Shown piece after piece: positions 21,421 to 36,064 of a stretch of 64,000 nucleotides of DNA. The notes under the pieces are model-generated. The model made no database searches, was not told where the DNA came from, and saw only the letters and a list, made by a program, of their open reading frames with translations. A program made the position numbers and the translations under genes. The stretch is taken from NCBI RefSeq assembly GCF_030247195.1, contig NC_080672.1, positions 82,830,113 to 82,894,112 of the forward strand. The letters are read 5' to 3'. The stretch comes from Topomyia yanbarensis (Eukaryota > Arthropoda > Insecta > Diptera > Culicidae). Every line of letters begins with the position of its first letter. The first letter of the stretch is position 1.

Positions 21421-24090
21421 CAAAATAAATTTTTGTTTCGGTTCTATAGTTTTCAACCATAGCATGACCATTTGTATTTTGTTGTTCCTGCACTTTGGTT
21501 CTATTTTTTTCTACATAAATATTTCCACTAGTTTCCTTACTTCTGCTCAATATTTTATTTACATTTTATGTTTAATCCGCTAAAATTTCCTCCTTCATTT
21601 TTTTTTTTTATTTTTCTGTCGACCCCTTATTTCTGTTTTTTTTAACCTTTTATGTTCACCTGGATTTTTCATTTTTGTGTTTGGTATAGCCTCAATTGAA
21701 CCCTGATTCTTTGGCATCGCCGAGATTGAACAGTCCGGCTGTTCCGAATACTGACACAATTTGAGGTAGACATCCAGGTTACTCGAGCGTGGGCTAGACC
21801 CCCCCTAGTCTTTTTGAACGCCTGCGGCTGATTCCGATGTCAACATGTTTGTATACTTGATACAACTCGTGCCGCTACGCTTTTCTTCATTTCCGCAGCG
21901 TACAATTTGTTTATAGGTTTTCCACTTAGTTATTTGATTATCATAAGTACACAACGTGGTACAAGCATTAGGAATACAACGACCAAATGTTATGAAAGAG
22001 CGCGGGGTAACCTTACTTTCAGCATACAAACTTTGTTGTCCGGACAAAATATTCTATAGGTCTCATCTGTAATGGAAATCACGGTTGTATATTGAGATAT
22101 GCAAGCTGTAATCGAATCTACGGTACTGAGTACTGTGAATCGTAAAAAAGTAAATTCAATGTTTTTGTGGAATTTTCGTCTTCTAAATTCTACAGATGTT
22201 CTAACCGATTCTTAGCGTACCGCGCAATTCTGCCAACACTCAAAATGCTTCAAAGGCAAAGTTCGACCATGCCACGACTATCTCTTCAGACCTAATCCTG
22301 TGTACCGACACACCAGGGTTTAGATCTTTACCTGAATGCATTTTTGGTTAGGGTATCTATTTCGGCGAATGAAGATCTCTGCGCTAATTAACGTGCCTAA
22401 TGAAATCAGTATCACATTTCTTACGTGATGAAACTGTATCATATTTCTTAGGTGTTGAAACTGGACACAGGTGACTTCCGTAGAACTAATACACATCTTT
22501 GCCCATCTTGTTACACCGAAAATCAGCTGCAACTGTGGCGTAAGTTCTCTGTGTCTGCTTAATCAAAACATAAATTCAGCATCAAAATTGTAGAAACTAG
22601 TGTTGCCATCTACAATACTCCTGCCTAGAAAATTTCAGACATCGAAAAAATCTGCATTTATTTATCTGATTACTATTGCTCCACAGTTTTCTTTGACTTT
22701 TTAATTTCTCGACGTATTTTCCTATTTTTGCACATATGCTGCAACTTCCTTATTTTTTCTTATACTTTTGACCTATCTTGTCTGTCTTTTTGATCACGAT
22801 TATTTATGTTTTCCTTTGTTTCCATTATTTTTGTTTTCGTTTCTTTTATTTTCCCCTAATTGTGACTTTATACTGTACTGCTCAATTTTTCCTTCATTTG
22901 TTTTCTATGTCTTTCCAGCGTTTTCCTATACTTTGACTCTTTTCCGCGTAGTATTCCTTCTGTTTTCCTTATTTCAGCTCACATTTTATTCCTTCTTTCA
23001 TGTTTTGTTTTTTATTTGAATATTTTCCACATACTCCACGTTTATACTTATTTCTTCTATTACTATCTTTTTTATCGACTTTATTTGTAATTTTTTTATT
23101 TTCTGAATAATTTTTCTCTATTTTCCTTTATCTCTCTTCTTGTTTAAGCGTTTATTTTAATCTATTTTCTACCTCTCTTTGTAGACTTTGTTTACTCGAA
23201 ATTTTGTTTTCCCTCCTCTTCTACTCTACATTTCCCCAAAGTTTCCCTCTACTTTATCTCTCATAATTTCTAATTTATTGCCTTAACTTATACATTGGCT
23301 CTATACTGGCACAGCATTTTTTATTTCCTCTTATTTCCACTCAGTTATTGTTCCTTCGTTTTAAAACACTTTTTATGCCTCTTGTTCTATATTATTTACT
23401 TTATTTATGTTGTTTTATTGATCCCCTCTACTTTTTATTAATTTTTCTTTTGCCTTTTCTTATTTTTCTTCCATTTTCTCATATAAAGTATAACGGCTAT
23501 TGTTCCCTCTGTTTATGAAGCGTTTTCTCCGCATTTTGCTATTGCTGCTAATACTTTTGTTTCTTGTTCTCTGTTTTCTATTTTTCCTACTTTTTTATTA
23601 TTTTATTTTTGCACTATTTTCACTGAATTTATTTTTCTCGTGTATCCCTCTTGTTACACTATTCTTCCCTATATTTTGATAATGTATTTGCACTGTTCTT
23701 TCCTATATCTGCATTAACCCTTATTTTTCGTTTTTTTCATTTCCGCCTTATATTTCCACATTTTATTTTCTTATTACTCCCTTGATTTTTGTTTTAGGTT
23801 TTTTTTTCTGATTTTGGCTCTTTCTCTACTTTTTATTTCCTTAATATACTTTCTAATTCATGACCCATTTTTAATATTTTTTGCACTATTTCAGTCAAGA
23901 ATAGAATCACTGGGAACTTGCTCCCATGTCGTAAGAGCCAAGGAGTTCCTAGGACAAGGTATTAATCTGTACCGTAGACTTAACCTAGACGGACCTTAAG
24001 GTTTTGCATCATAGCCTTTATCCATTCTGTATTCTGAAGCACTGACATATAGTCTCCTTTTCTGATTCACAATTTCCGATTGTGTACCAA

Positions 24091-24628
24091 ACAGACAGCG
24101 CCGGTGGTTGAGTGGTAAGCGTGACCGCCACTCATTCCAGTTGGCCTGGGTTCAATTCCAGCTGAGGTCGTTGAGATTTTTCTGAGGTGAAAAAATCTGT
24201 GGTCACGTCTTCCTTCGGAAGGGAAGTAAGCCGTTGGTCCCCGGTCCATGAAATTGGTGGATCGATATCTAGTCCAGGTAGTGAAATCACCTCTCTGGCG
24301 TCGGTAAAGAAGAAGTATATCCAACTTCTATACTCTACTAACAAAAATATCCTCCTCCCGTGATACTTGTGGAGTGCGCAGTAGTATATACGGCCTCTAG
24401 CAAAAGCAAGTATCGGACTAACCATTCCTTCCCTTTCCTTCTGCGATCTACGTTAGGGCCTGGCCGGCGCCGGTATTGATCAAGAAACACTTTAGGATTA
24501 CCAGTAGTTGCACATTGAAAGATGTTTCCCTAATCCCAAGCATAATTATCTACTGATTCCCTGTGCAACTTCAGCTAGTCCCGATCGATAACGGAGTAGC
24601 AGCCAGGGGTGGTCGCACAAGCTCAAGC
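24091..24628 (+). mobile_element. tRNA-derived SINE family 2 (~540 bp), recent copy
   Basis: The 5' end looks like a tRNA gene: GCCGGTGGTTGAGTGGTAAG (A box) and CCTGGGTTCAATTCCAGC (B box). A long unrelated body follows (GTCACGTCTTCCTTCGGAAG, CCTCCTCCCGTGATACTTGT, GCGATCTACGTTAGG, CTGTGCAACTTCAGCTAGT). A perfect 24-bp direct repeat flanks it (24067-24090 and 24629-24652). A diverged relative is at 54395-54835. It could belong to the Feilai-type mosquito SINEs, but that name is not verified. Confidence 0.85.
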
Positions 24629-27600
24629 TCACAATTTCCGATTGTGTACCAACGCTTTAAGTTTTTTTCTGGCGGTTGTGCAAAGGATGAAGTCTAATTC
24701 TACACTAAGTAACAGCATATATAATATACCGGCTTCTCCACGCTAAGGTATAACTTTCGAAGCTTTGGTTCAAAAACCGTATTTAAAAAAAGTAAACTTT
24801 CAAGTAGAAAATTCTTTGAATTGGCCTAAGATGAAGCTGTCGAATTACACAACATGTTTTTTGTGTGGCAAGTGATCTGTAGATGTGTCAAAATAAGCCA
24901 GTTTTTTTTTATTAAATCTGGAACTGTCTACCGATAAATCTATATTGACGAATACCTCCAAAAGTGACTTCATTAGGTCTCATGAACGTCTGACACTAGC
25001 TTTGTACTACTTTTGCTTTCCTAAACAGTGGTAAACATTTCAACACTCCAGAACGTCACCCTATTAAATAATGTAGGGCCATCGGAAGCTAAAACTTCCT
25101 AAAATCGCACTCCTGGTGCTTTCTTCCAAATCATCCAGTGCAGTACTCTGCGTCACTCTTTCGAGTTTGAACCGGTCTTTGCCATTCTTGTTCTGGGCTG
25201 CCAATGAATCAAGAGCCCTTGTCGTTGCGTTTATTATATTTATTACGCATAGTAAACATGTCGTTCGCAATTTGGCATTTAACTCAATCATGGAAACGTG
25301 TCTGATAGGGAGAGTGGAGATGCCAACTTGTCATTAACATTTCGCAGCGAATTTCTTCACATTCATTTGGAATATCTTTAATACTGTTTGCGCGCTTACT
25401 TTGTACTGCAAACTTTGGAAATGATCATTGAAGTGTTAATAACAAGCAATACTCCCGATGGCCAATTGTTCGGAGTTCAAAGTGCTCCTTTCGAATTACC
25501 AGAAATTGATCGCGAGCGACTTTCAAAATACAAATTTAGTTTTAAATTTAAAGAAAACCTTGTTTACCTTGTGAAATTCGTTATCGTCTACAATACTTCT
25601 ACCAGAAAAGTGTCAGATTCATCCTATGCAATGCAGTCGAAACGATCCGTATTCATTCCATTTATCCACAATTTGTGTTGGCTTTCTTTTACTTTTCATT
25701 CTCTCAATGTATTTTTTTAATTTCGCGCTCTTTTTCAAATAGTTTTCTCCTATAATTTCGTTATTTTGTCTTATACGTTAGGCCTATTTTACATTTCGTT
25801 TTGTACAATTTTTCCTGTTTTTTCATTCATGTTTAATTCTATTTCGGTTCTATTTTTGTCAAGCATTTCTTTCATTATTATTTATGTGTTTTCTTTTGTG
25901 TCTTTTATCTTTGTTTTCATTTTCATTGTTTTTTTCCTTATATTGGCTTCAATTTTGTACTGCTTTACTTTTATTTGTGTCTCTTTATTTTGTCTCTCTG
26001 TGTACTTTTTATTTCCTCGATATTTTGTCGCCATTTATTCTTTCTTTCTATTCTATATTTTTCTTAATTTTCCTCTACTTTTTCTCTATTGCCTTTTATT
26101 GCCTCTATTTTGTCCAGAATTTCCTTTTCCTTATTTCTGGCCAGTTATTTTTTCCTTCATTTGAACTCGTTTTGAAGGGGTTTTTGTTTGTTTTGTTTTA
26201 TATTTTTTACCTCGATATTTTTTTTATTATCCTCCCCCCTCTTTTTTATAAAATTTATCGCTCATCTTTTCCATATTTTTTATCCTATAAGGACTATTCT
26301 CCTCTCAATTTAATCCATATATTCTACGCATTTCGCTATTGCTGCTATTTTTTTTTGCTTGCTTCTAGCGATAATTCTTCCTACATTTTTCTGCTTTGTT
26401 TTTAAGATGCTACCCTTTTTCTCTCTTATTTTTCTTCAACTTATTATTACTCCTATATTATCTTTATAACAGCACTATTTCTACTGAATTTGTCTATATC
26501 GTATATTCCAATTTTTGCAATATTTTGATCATGCATTTGTATTGTTCTGCCCTATATTTACTCCGTCATTTATTTCTTCCCGTCTTAATTTCAACTCTCT
26601 CTTTCCACCTTTCATCTACCTTTTTTCATAATTTTTGTTGTGAGTTTTTTCTTTATTTTTTTAAATAAATTTCCGTATCATTTACCTAGTTTTCTTAAAT
26701 TTGTCTTCTAATTTTACTCTTGTGATTGTATTTTATTAGTTTATTTTCTTCTCTACTTCTCCCTATACTGGGTTTATTTTCCCTGGCATTTTCTGTTTTT
26801 TTGCTACTTTTTGGGCTATATTTTTTTGCTTCGATTCTATTTTTGTCAAATACTTTCTTTGTTTTGTTCCCTATTTCAACTCAAATATCGATTTCCTCTA
26901 GTTTATTTCAATTTTAGCTATATTTTACTTAATTTTATTCCAATATGTTCAAGACATTGTCCTCTGTGTCTTTTTTTTCTATCCATTTTTGGTCGGGTTA
27001 TGAGCTTACTGTGACACATTATAAAGGGTGTTCTACTATTTCGATAATTATACGCCTTCAATCGATAGAACACGCGCACAAGTTAGTACTAACATATTTC
27101 CTTTGTTCCTTAGTACTAGTACTTTATTGAAATACTCGTGTTTGAGCGAAACAAAAACTTGAATCCAGTACGCCAATTTCCGGCCCACCAACTGGGACTT
27201 TATCTCTATTCTGCCTAGTAATCCCTCCTTTATTGCTTATTCCTTGCTCATTTTTCAATTTTTATATTCCAATAATTTTTCTCCTTGTCCAAAAATATTT
27301 TTCTTAGTGGCTCCCTTATTTTTGACAAATATCCTTCTCATTATCTCTATATAAACTGTTTTTTTCACAAGATCTTTTAATCTTTTCTTTCTTCCTAATA
27401 ATTTCTTCGTCATTTTCCTCACTATCTTCTCTCTTGTGTTTTCAAATTTACATTTCTATTTTTCCTAAGACTTGTATCCATTTTGCCCAGCATTTAAATT
27501 TGTTATTATCAGTTCTTTTATTTTTCCGATATTTTTCATTAGTTTTTGTTATGTTTGTTCACTATATTTAGATATTTTGATAAATATTTTATGTTCATTG

Positions 27601-27857
27601 CTATTGCTGCTCGTTTGTAATTTCTTGTTCGTTTTCTTTCTTTTCAACTATTGAAGATATTATTGCTTTTATTTATTTCCTTTTTTTTCGATTTCAGCTC
27701 TCTTCACTTCTACAAAAAATTAATTCAATTTTTCTCTATTGTCTTCTAATTTTGTTATTTCCTTTTATCTATTTTATCTCGTTTATTTGCATGATAATTT
27801 TCTTTACTTTTGCTTTATGTTTTGTTTTATGCTTCGCCTTATGATTTACCCAATATA

Positions 27858-28028
27858 TTTTTTTTTAATTCGATTATAGAGGTTTTAACCTTAAGGTGAT
27901 TCGCCTCTTCGGGTTAGAAAAATCTCTTGTGAAAAATTTCGAACCCTATGTGCGGGGTCGGGACTCGAACCCAGGTGCGCTGCGTACAAGGCAATCGATT
28001 TACCAACTACGCCACGCCCACCCCCATC
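27858..28028 (-). mobile_element. tRNA-derived SINE family 1, copy 3, with target duplication
   Basis: On the minus strand it reads GGGGGTGGGCGTGGCGTAGTTGG, box B GGGTTCGAGTCCCGACC, then the family body and T-rich complement of the A-rich tail. The 11-bp duplication TACCCAATATA lies at 27847-27857 and 28029-28039. It inserted into the T-rich block. Confidence 0.92.
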
Positions 28029-28440
28029 TACCCAATATAATTTCTTTGTTCTGCACTATTTTTGTTTCTTCTAATTCTTTCTTTTCCATCTATTTTTGTT
28101 TTGTTTTTGTGCTTACTAATTCTTGTCGCATGGCTTAAAAGAATTCTTTTTTCGTCTTTCCAATTTATTGACTATATTTTAGCTTTATTCTAAAAGATTT
28201 AGTACTTCGCCTGGTTTTGCTTATTTCTGCTTTTTTATTTCACTCTGTTTACTGCAATTTGACATCTCTATTTTGAAGATTTCTTTAAACCGCCCATTTT
28301 TCTTTGTTCACGCTCAGTTTTTCCTCAGATTTTATTCTCAGTTTTTGAGTTATGTCTTTTCTTTTTTATCCTCTTTGTCATATATGATAACATTATTTTG
28401 CCAATATTTTATTATTCCTAAATTTTATCTCTTTTTGCTA

Positions 28441-29080
28441 GCTTTTTGATGAGAGCAGCCGGGTTTAGAATCAATCCGTAGGGGAATTATACTTTTAGAA
28501 TATGAAAAAGTAACAACAAGTAGATCTAGTAAAAAGAGTTTTAATTCTAATTTAAGAAAAAATGCTAAGGAATTTATTTTTATATTACTCCACTCAAAAA
28601 TAGGTATATTACATCTGCCACTTTTGACCTGATAATCCTCGATTCCAAACTATTGATTTAAAAGTTGATAAAATCCTACTGAACCATGTACTACCATCAT
28701 TTAGTTAAGAGTGTGAACCCAGCGGAATGGTTTTGTCCCAACGAACGATGAATGAGTAAAACTAGGCCAGAAGCCGAATGCTTGCAGCGACTGCACGCCA
28801 GAACAGGGAACGCGACGATATGGTGAGCTAGAAGCCGAGAAGAAAACTATATCGGTGTGAGATTCGTGGGTATGACGAATAGGTACTCTCGCTAGGATAG
28901 AGGAAAGCTTGGACAGGAGCGACACGCAAAAGTTAATACAAAACAATCAATAACATGATGGGGTCATGACGTCAAAGATGTTGGGAGCCAAAAGACGGGA
29001 GTGATGGACTGTACGAAGCAATCCACTGCGAGGCCGGCGTGATCTGGCCAGAAGAAGAAGAAGTGTTTTCGGGTTGGTTG
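28441..29080. other. Complex-sequence island within the T-rich block
   Basis: Unlike its surroundings it is balanced in base composition and G+C-richer (28700-29080). A plus-strand reading near 28780-28930 gives fragments such as HARTGN and DRGKLGQER that might be from a decayed mobile-element ORF, but I cannot name a family. Its edges are not defined by duplications I can see. Confidence 0.35.
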
Positions 29081-29689
29081 GGTGGCCTCAATTGGGCTAT
29101 CTTAGTTTTTTACTTCATAATCTTTAATTTTTTCTTTCTTCTCTATCAATTGTTTTCCTATATTTTACAGGCATTAGCAATCGTTTTTTTTATGTTAATT
29201 TCCTTAATTTTTTCTATTATTTTTCTTCCGTTTTTCTACTTTCCTAAAATCTTTCGTTTGTAATTATTCCTGCTTATTTTCTAAACTGTTAGTCTCCCAC
29301 TTTATGTCTGTTTTTCTCTAATTTTTGTCTTCATTATAAAGATAATTCGCTCCATTTTTCTCTATTTTTGATTTTTTCTTTTGTAAAATACCTTTAGTTT
29401 TGCTGATATTTTTGTTTCTCATTCGCTCAATATATTTATCTCTATTTTCCTTAATCTATCCCTTGTTTTTCGTTTTAATTTATTAGTTTTTACTTTGCCA
29501 CAATTTTTACTTTCAATTTACAAATATTTTTTTTCAATTCCTACTCAATATTTCTCTTCACTTTTTTAATATTTTTTTTGCTTTATTTCTAAATAATGTC
29601 CAGTATTTCCTCGGTTTTCTCTTATTTTTGCCTTTTTTATTAATACTCCATTTTATCCCCTCTATTTAAAAATAAAATAAAAAATGAAT

Positions 29690-32550
29690 TTAAACGAAAG
29701 GTATTCTTTTTGAGTTCGACATTTTAAAACAAACGAAGCTCTTGGTGATACACACATTTCCTTTACCTTCTCGTAAAAGATTTGCCGAGTTCCAGTAAAA
29801 AAGATGTTTAAAACGAAACACAGTTCAGGTAAAAGACGACTACTTACAAATAGGTTTCCGTAAATTGTTTCAACTCTAGATCTTTCAAAGACCAAATTTA
29901 ACTGCAAAGATGACTGAATTGTAACTTTGCTCCCTTTTTATTCTTATTTGAATTATAAGTGCGGCCACGCTCCACCCGTAAGGTTCTGCAATAGAAACAA
30001 TTCCACTTTGAATTACTCTGTAAGGATATAAACGTGTCTCTCTCTTTCTCTTTCCAACGTTTCCCATTCAGTACGCTGACAAGTGACACGACAGGCGGAG
30101 GAAAGCCGCAACCCGAAAAAGTTTTCTCCCCTAGCCAGTACACTTCATTTCCGGCATAGAGCCGCCGCCGCCGCTGCCGTCCGACCGTCCTGCCATGTCC
30201 TGTCTGGAAGCAGTATGCTCTGCATAAATCTGAGCTGTGATGCTGTCACACCGGATCCGTTCTGGTAGAAAGAGAAAAAACCAAGTTCGAAGAACGTGTG
30301 CTACGATTGTTGATATAATTTGGAACCCCTATCCATTACCGCGGAGAGCGGCGCCTGGTCTGTGTTTCTTCGGGGATTCGCAGAAGTTACGTGTGCGCAT
30401 TACGGATTCTGCATCTGATTTCGCGAGAAAGAGAAAGAACTGTGTGGTGATGGTGATGGGATATTCGAACTACGAAGAAGCCGTTGACAGTTGTTTAACA
30501 ATTCGCAAGCTACAGGGCGATGCGTTTACAGTGAAGGAGGGAACAAACTGAGAAAAGGCACTTTGTGATGGGTTGGGTTCGGTTTGAAAATCACCACCCA
30601 AGTACGAATAAAGTAATAAGAATTGATTTTGTTTTTTTTTGCTTCCTGTTGCTTTTTTATTTGTTTCCCCGCTGGTTCTCTCGATTCTTCGATTTTGCTG
30701 TTGACTGACGACAGCCTTCCACAGCTCCGTTCGGTTGCTGCCATAAAACCTGAAGTTCAACGCTTGCTCTGCTCTTTAAAGTAGTTGCAAAGGTCGTGCA
30801 TACATTGTTGTAGTGATCTTCCGCGTCGAAATCATTCCATTTGTCCGGATCGTGTTTGTTGATCGTTATTTTTTCCTCGAGAGATTGTAAATGCAGCCAA
30901 CGACGACGGTGTTGCAAGTACGTTTGACATTTAACAATTTTTTGAACGTCGTCGAGTAAATAAATGAATGTCTTTTCGATTTTTTGGCAAGAGATATCCG
31001 AACATAAAGATATGAACTTTAAAATATTTATGTTAAATTATGATTAGGACGTAGAAAATTTAGTATAAATTGAACGTTCCACTGAACAGTCAATAGTACT
31101 AATAAAGTGCACGATCGCTTGATAGTAGTGTCAAGAAAATCATACTGACGTATCATGCAGGTTCTGGCCCATTAAAAACATCTTGCTAAATTGGTCAGCT
31201 TATCGCGAATGACGCGCGATGTGACAACCCGTGACCTTCCTCGTGTGGACGATTGAACGCGGAACCAGAACAACCTGACCTCGCCGATTGTTAGCTGCTA
31301 CGTGCAGCAGATCGCAATCGCAATCCACGTTCACCTTAAACGATTGATCGATCATATCACTATGGTGGTATGGTAAATTGAAAGCTCAGCTAAGGAAATT
31401 TTCCTACGAATGCCATAATTATTACGTCGCGTGCGCATACAACACACCAACCACGATTAGACGTCGACGACGACGACAACAACTACTACGGCAAGTTTGT
31501 TGTTGACTTGGACTTATAAAATCGACTTTGCATCCGAATAGCAGCCCAATACACCTCACGCCCGTCCCGGCTAACCCCCTACTCAGCTTCGTTCCACCCG
31601 AATCACGATGCGGTGCAATGAAACACAAACACTCTCACAGTCAACTGCATGGCCCCAGCAGAAGTCTCACGAGCACAGCAACCGCATCAATGATGATGAG
31701 GTGTAGAGCAAAAACTTTATAGCTATGGGTGAGACGGACGGATGGAAGATCGGAAGGATGAGTGGGGTTGAGAGATGGTTGGGCGAAGAAAAATCCCCGC
31801 TCGGTTTCGCTTGTGGCAGGCAGTCTCATCAGTCTTGAGCTCTTTTAGAGTAGGTACATCCTACCTCTACCTCTGCTAGCACCCAGTCAGTGTGAGGGGA
31901 TGCCAAAAAAGAAGAAAGGAAAGTGACAGTGGCCAACAACAAAAGTTGTTGCCTCTCTGTCCCCTTTGCTGCATGCATCGATGAGAAACTGTGCATTTGA
32001 GGTGACGGCGGCATTGATTGTCGCGTTTAGGGTGATCAGGTTTTAATCTGGGCTTGTGAACAACCTCACTCAATTTGGAAGTCGAGACGAGATTGTAAAA
32101 GCTTCTTTTCCTATAAGCAACACGATTGGCAACAGCTAGTAACTATAACTATCTACTACTCTAACAATAATTTATTATCCTTTTTATAATCCATGCTGCA
32201 AAAAGAATTTGGAATGTACCCAACTTCACCAAAAATAATTAGCCAAACAAGCAACTGGTTAGTATGTGTTAAGTTGATCTGATTATTTTTTAATCTACCG
32301 AGCGATTCGGTGGCTAACGCCTTCTTGAGCTGACATTACTAAGTTGCTGCGCAGAATTCAACCCTGACTTTCGATCCATTACCTGTACCTGCACTTTTTT
32401 CTGACCCTTGAACCCACGCATGAGTATGCATCCCGACCTTTGCTTCGAACACGTGGACCGCCGACCCGGAAATGATAGCTCACGTTTTTGCATTCGTGAT
32501 GTAAATGTCCTTGGCTGTAATAGTGAAATGGACTCGAACAGTAGAATGAT
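29690..32550. other. GC-richer, apparently single-copy DNA; no gene called
   Basis: The stretch has CpG-containing and triplet-rich segments: (GCC)n at 30162-30180, GACGACGACGACAACAAC near 31460. It matches no repeat in the window. Short frames on both strands overlap and have no known domains (30237-30551 plus, 30657-30917 minus, 31422-32073 minus). It may be upstream or 5' untranslated DNA of a host gene, which is inference only. Confidence 0.35.
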
Positions 32551-32558
32551 AAGTAAAA

Positions 32559-34580
32559 ACCTGTTTTAATCCACCTAGCGGTGCAATTATGCCTTTCTCA
32601 TTAATCCAAACTACACGGAAAAAAATTGTTCCCAAAATCGTGTATAAAGTGCCATGAATCCTGGAACAATCACGTTTTTACGTTATAAAAACAGGACCAT
32701 GAACAAAAGTCATGTGTTTTATAATTATGTTCAATTTCCCTTCAGTAACGCCCGCATAACGCTACTTTTAGTGGAACTATTTGTTTTGTTTTGTGAACTT
32801 CAGCCACAGTTTCCGCCAAGTCATTTCTAATGCAATTTTTCAGTACGCGAACTAATTCACACCTTTATGAACATTATTCATAAAACCAAAGGTCGACTCA
32901 TGATGATTTTCATAGATATAGGAGCCTTAGTTCACAATTAAAAATGTTCTGGATATGTTCTCATGAAGTATTTCGTGAACTTCAAAATTGTACTCATGAA
33001 TCCATTCAATTCTCGTGAACTAATTCATGGTCTGTAATATATTAGGTACGATCCAACATCCGTGCTCGCGAATTAGTTCACAAAATCATGAAATATAATT
33101 CATGTATTCGTGAACTGGTTCATAATATCTAGTATAAGTCACAACTCACCTTCATTTTTGTGAAATAGTTCGCGAAATCATTAAATATTATTCATGTATG
33201 TGTGAACTGGTTCATGATGCATAGTATATGATTTACAATCTATTTTGCGTGCTGGTGATATTTAGAAGATATCGCTAATCATTTACAATTTCATGCAATA
33301 TGATAATAAAATTTTCCCGTGAACTCTTTCACAAAATTTGGAGAATTATTCGTAGTACCATTTTTATTCCATGTACTGTTTTATGAAATGTCCAGCTGCT
33401 AGCGACCAAAGTAATATACACGAGCATTAGATATAAAAAAAACTATTAGGACCTCGAAGTTAATGGTGATGTCTGGATAGAAAACGAAAACTGTGCTGAG
33501 AATCCCAAATTTACAGAACAAGATATCGCGAATCAGTCATATTTTTATGATCCAGTTCATATTGTCATGTTATCCCGAATAGAAAAGCCGATAGTAACCA
33601 AAAAGTAATAGATCACAATTGGGTGAAGAGAATTTACGAATACCATGGTAAAACTTAGATCCTGAAATCATGAACATGAATCACTCTACTCATAACTAAA
33701 ATGTCACGATAACGTGAATAGAAATTACAAAAATCGCTACTATGATCCTAAAATCATGAATTTTAGACCCGCTAGTCTGACAGAAAAATGCCATAGTGAA
33801 CTCATGAATAAGATAGAACAATACCGTGATGAGAAATCACAAGAATCGCGAACAAGCTCTTGAAATCATGAACATCATTTGACTGTCGGCTGTATAGTCC
33901 CAAATCATGAACTAGAATCACAACAAAAACTAAACATGTCCAGGGAACAACAATACTCTAACCAAACATTCTAGTGTAACGCCATGTATTTATTCGGGGC
34001 GAACTAGTTTTTTGAAAACAAAAATAGTTTCATGAATTCGAGGTTTATTATTCATAATTTCAGGAACTTGGTCATGGTTTTCATAAAATGCTCAGTTCAC
34101 GAAATCGTGACCTTTTGTTCATGAATTTATGACTGTTTTTTTCGTGTACGATTCAATGGCTGGTTATGTTTAATATAATGGTGGAAATGTTCATCACATA
34201 TTCAGTACGATTGGATCGACAGCCACGAACTTGAGAAGCTATGTGTCGTAACTGAAACACTTGAACCCAGCAGTGGATTCAGGAGAAGCGTTCGAGGGGT
34301 CCGGACCACCGCCAAAAAGTTTCAACTTGTTAACAAATTTTAAATTAGTTTCAAATTTAAAGTAGTTTTCAAACTCACAATCATTTCAAATCAGACCGAC
34401 TAGGGAAGTTTATTTAGGAGGAACTAGGAAATTTTCTTCGGGGTGGGGGGCGGATTTGTTTAATTGATGAAGGTAGGTGGGTTTAGGGAAGGATGGTGTG
34501 TGATGTGGGGATAGACCGGGATTAGGTTTGACGATGGTCAGATTGATTGCATAACCTTTCCATATGAGAAAGGCAAAAAA
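32559..34580. mobile_element. MITE-like repeat family A, copy 3, split by a TA-flanked element
   Basis: It starts ACCTGTTTTAATCCACCTAGC with GCCTTTCTCATTAATCC and ends CCATATGAGAAAGGCAAAAAA. The two halves (32559-32611 and 34149-34580) join into a normal family A order once the insert 32614-34146 is removed. The right half shares CAGCCACGAACTTGA (34220-34234) and GATTGCATAACCTTTC with copy 2. Confidence 0.8.
32614..34146. mobile_element. TA-flanked TIR element rich in TCATGAA/GTGAAC motifs
   Basis: It begins CACGGAAAAAAATTG and ends CTGTTTTTTTCGTG, inverted ends, with TA on both sides (32612-32613 and 34147-34148). This fits a Tc1/mariner-type or other TA-targeting non-autonomous element. 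The interior has no coding frame. Instead TCATGAA, ATTCATG, GTGAACT and their complements recur dozens of times. Two tandem units of about 97 bp lie at about 33060-33245 (AGTTC.C.AAATCAT.AAATAT.ATTCATGTAT.GTGAACTGGTTCAT). Confidence 0.8.
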
Positions 34581-36060
<1,480 letters not shown>

Positions 36061-36064
36061 AAAC

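Larger units (their letters stand above)
21421..29680. repeat. T-rich, strand-biased block (~8 kb) with repeated phrases
   Basis: The plus strand is dominated by T with scattered C (phrases like CTATTTTTCC, TTATTTTCCT), chiefly at 22640-23890, 25690-27000, 27200-28440 and 29090-29650. Some phrases recur in the same order. GCATTT.GCTATTGCTGCT is at 23531 and 26328, with TTGCTATTGCTGCT at 27597. TACTGTACTGC/TTTGTACTGC is at 22872 and 25954, and CTACAATACT.CT.CC is at 22609 and 25590. This suggests diverged copies with an offset near 2.8-3.1 kb. Long frames here read as poly-Phe/Leu/Ser and are composition artefacts. Two SINEs and one more complex segment (28441-29080) interrupt it. Confidence 0.6.

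Noticed and set aside
24100..24170. tRNA gene
   Set aside because: It is the tRNA-like head of a SINE with a 24-bp target duplication.
25766..26917. Frames of 90-173 residues rich in Phe, Leu, Ser and Tyr, resembling membrane proteins
   Set aside because: They come from T-rich low-complexity DNA, overlap in several frames and have no start context or family match.
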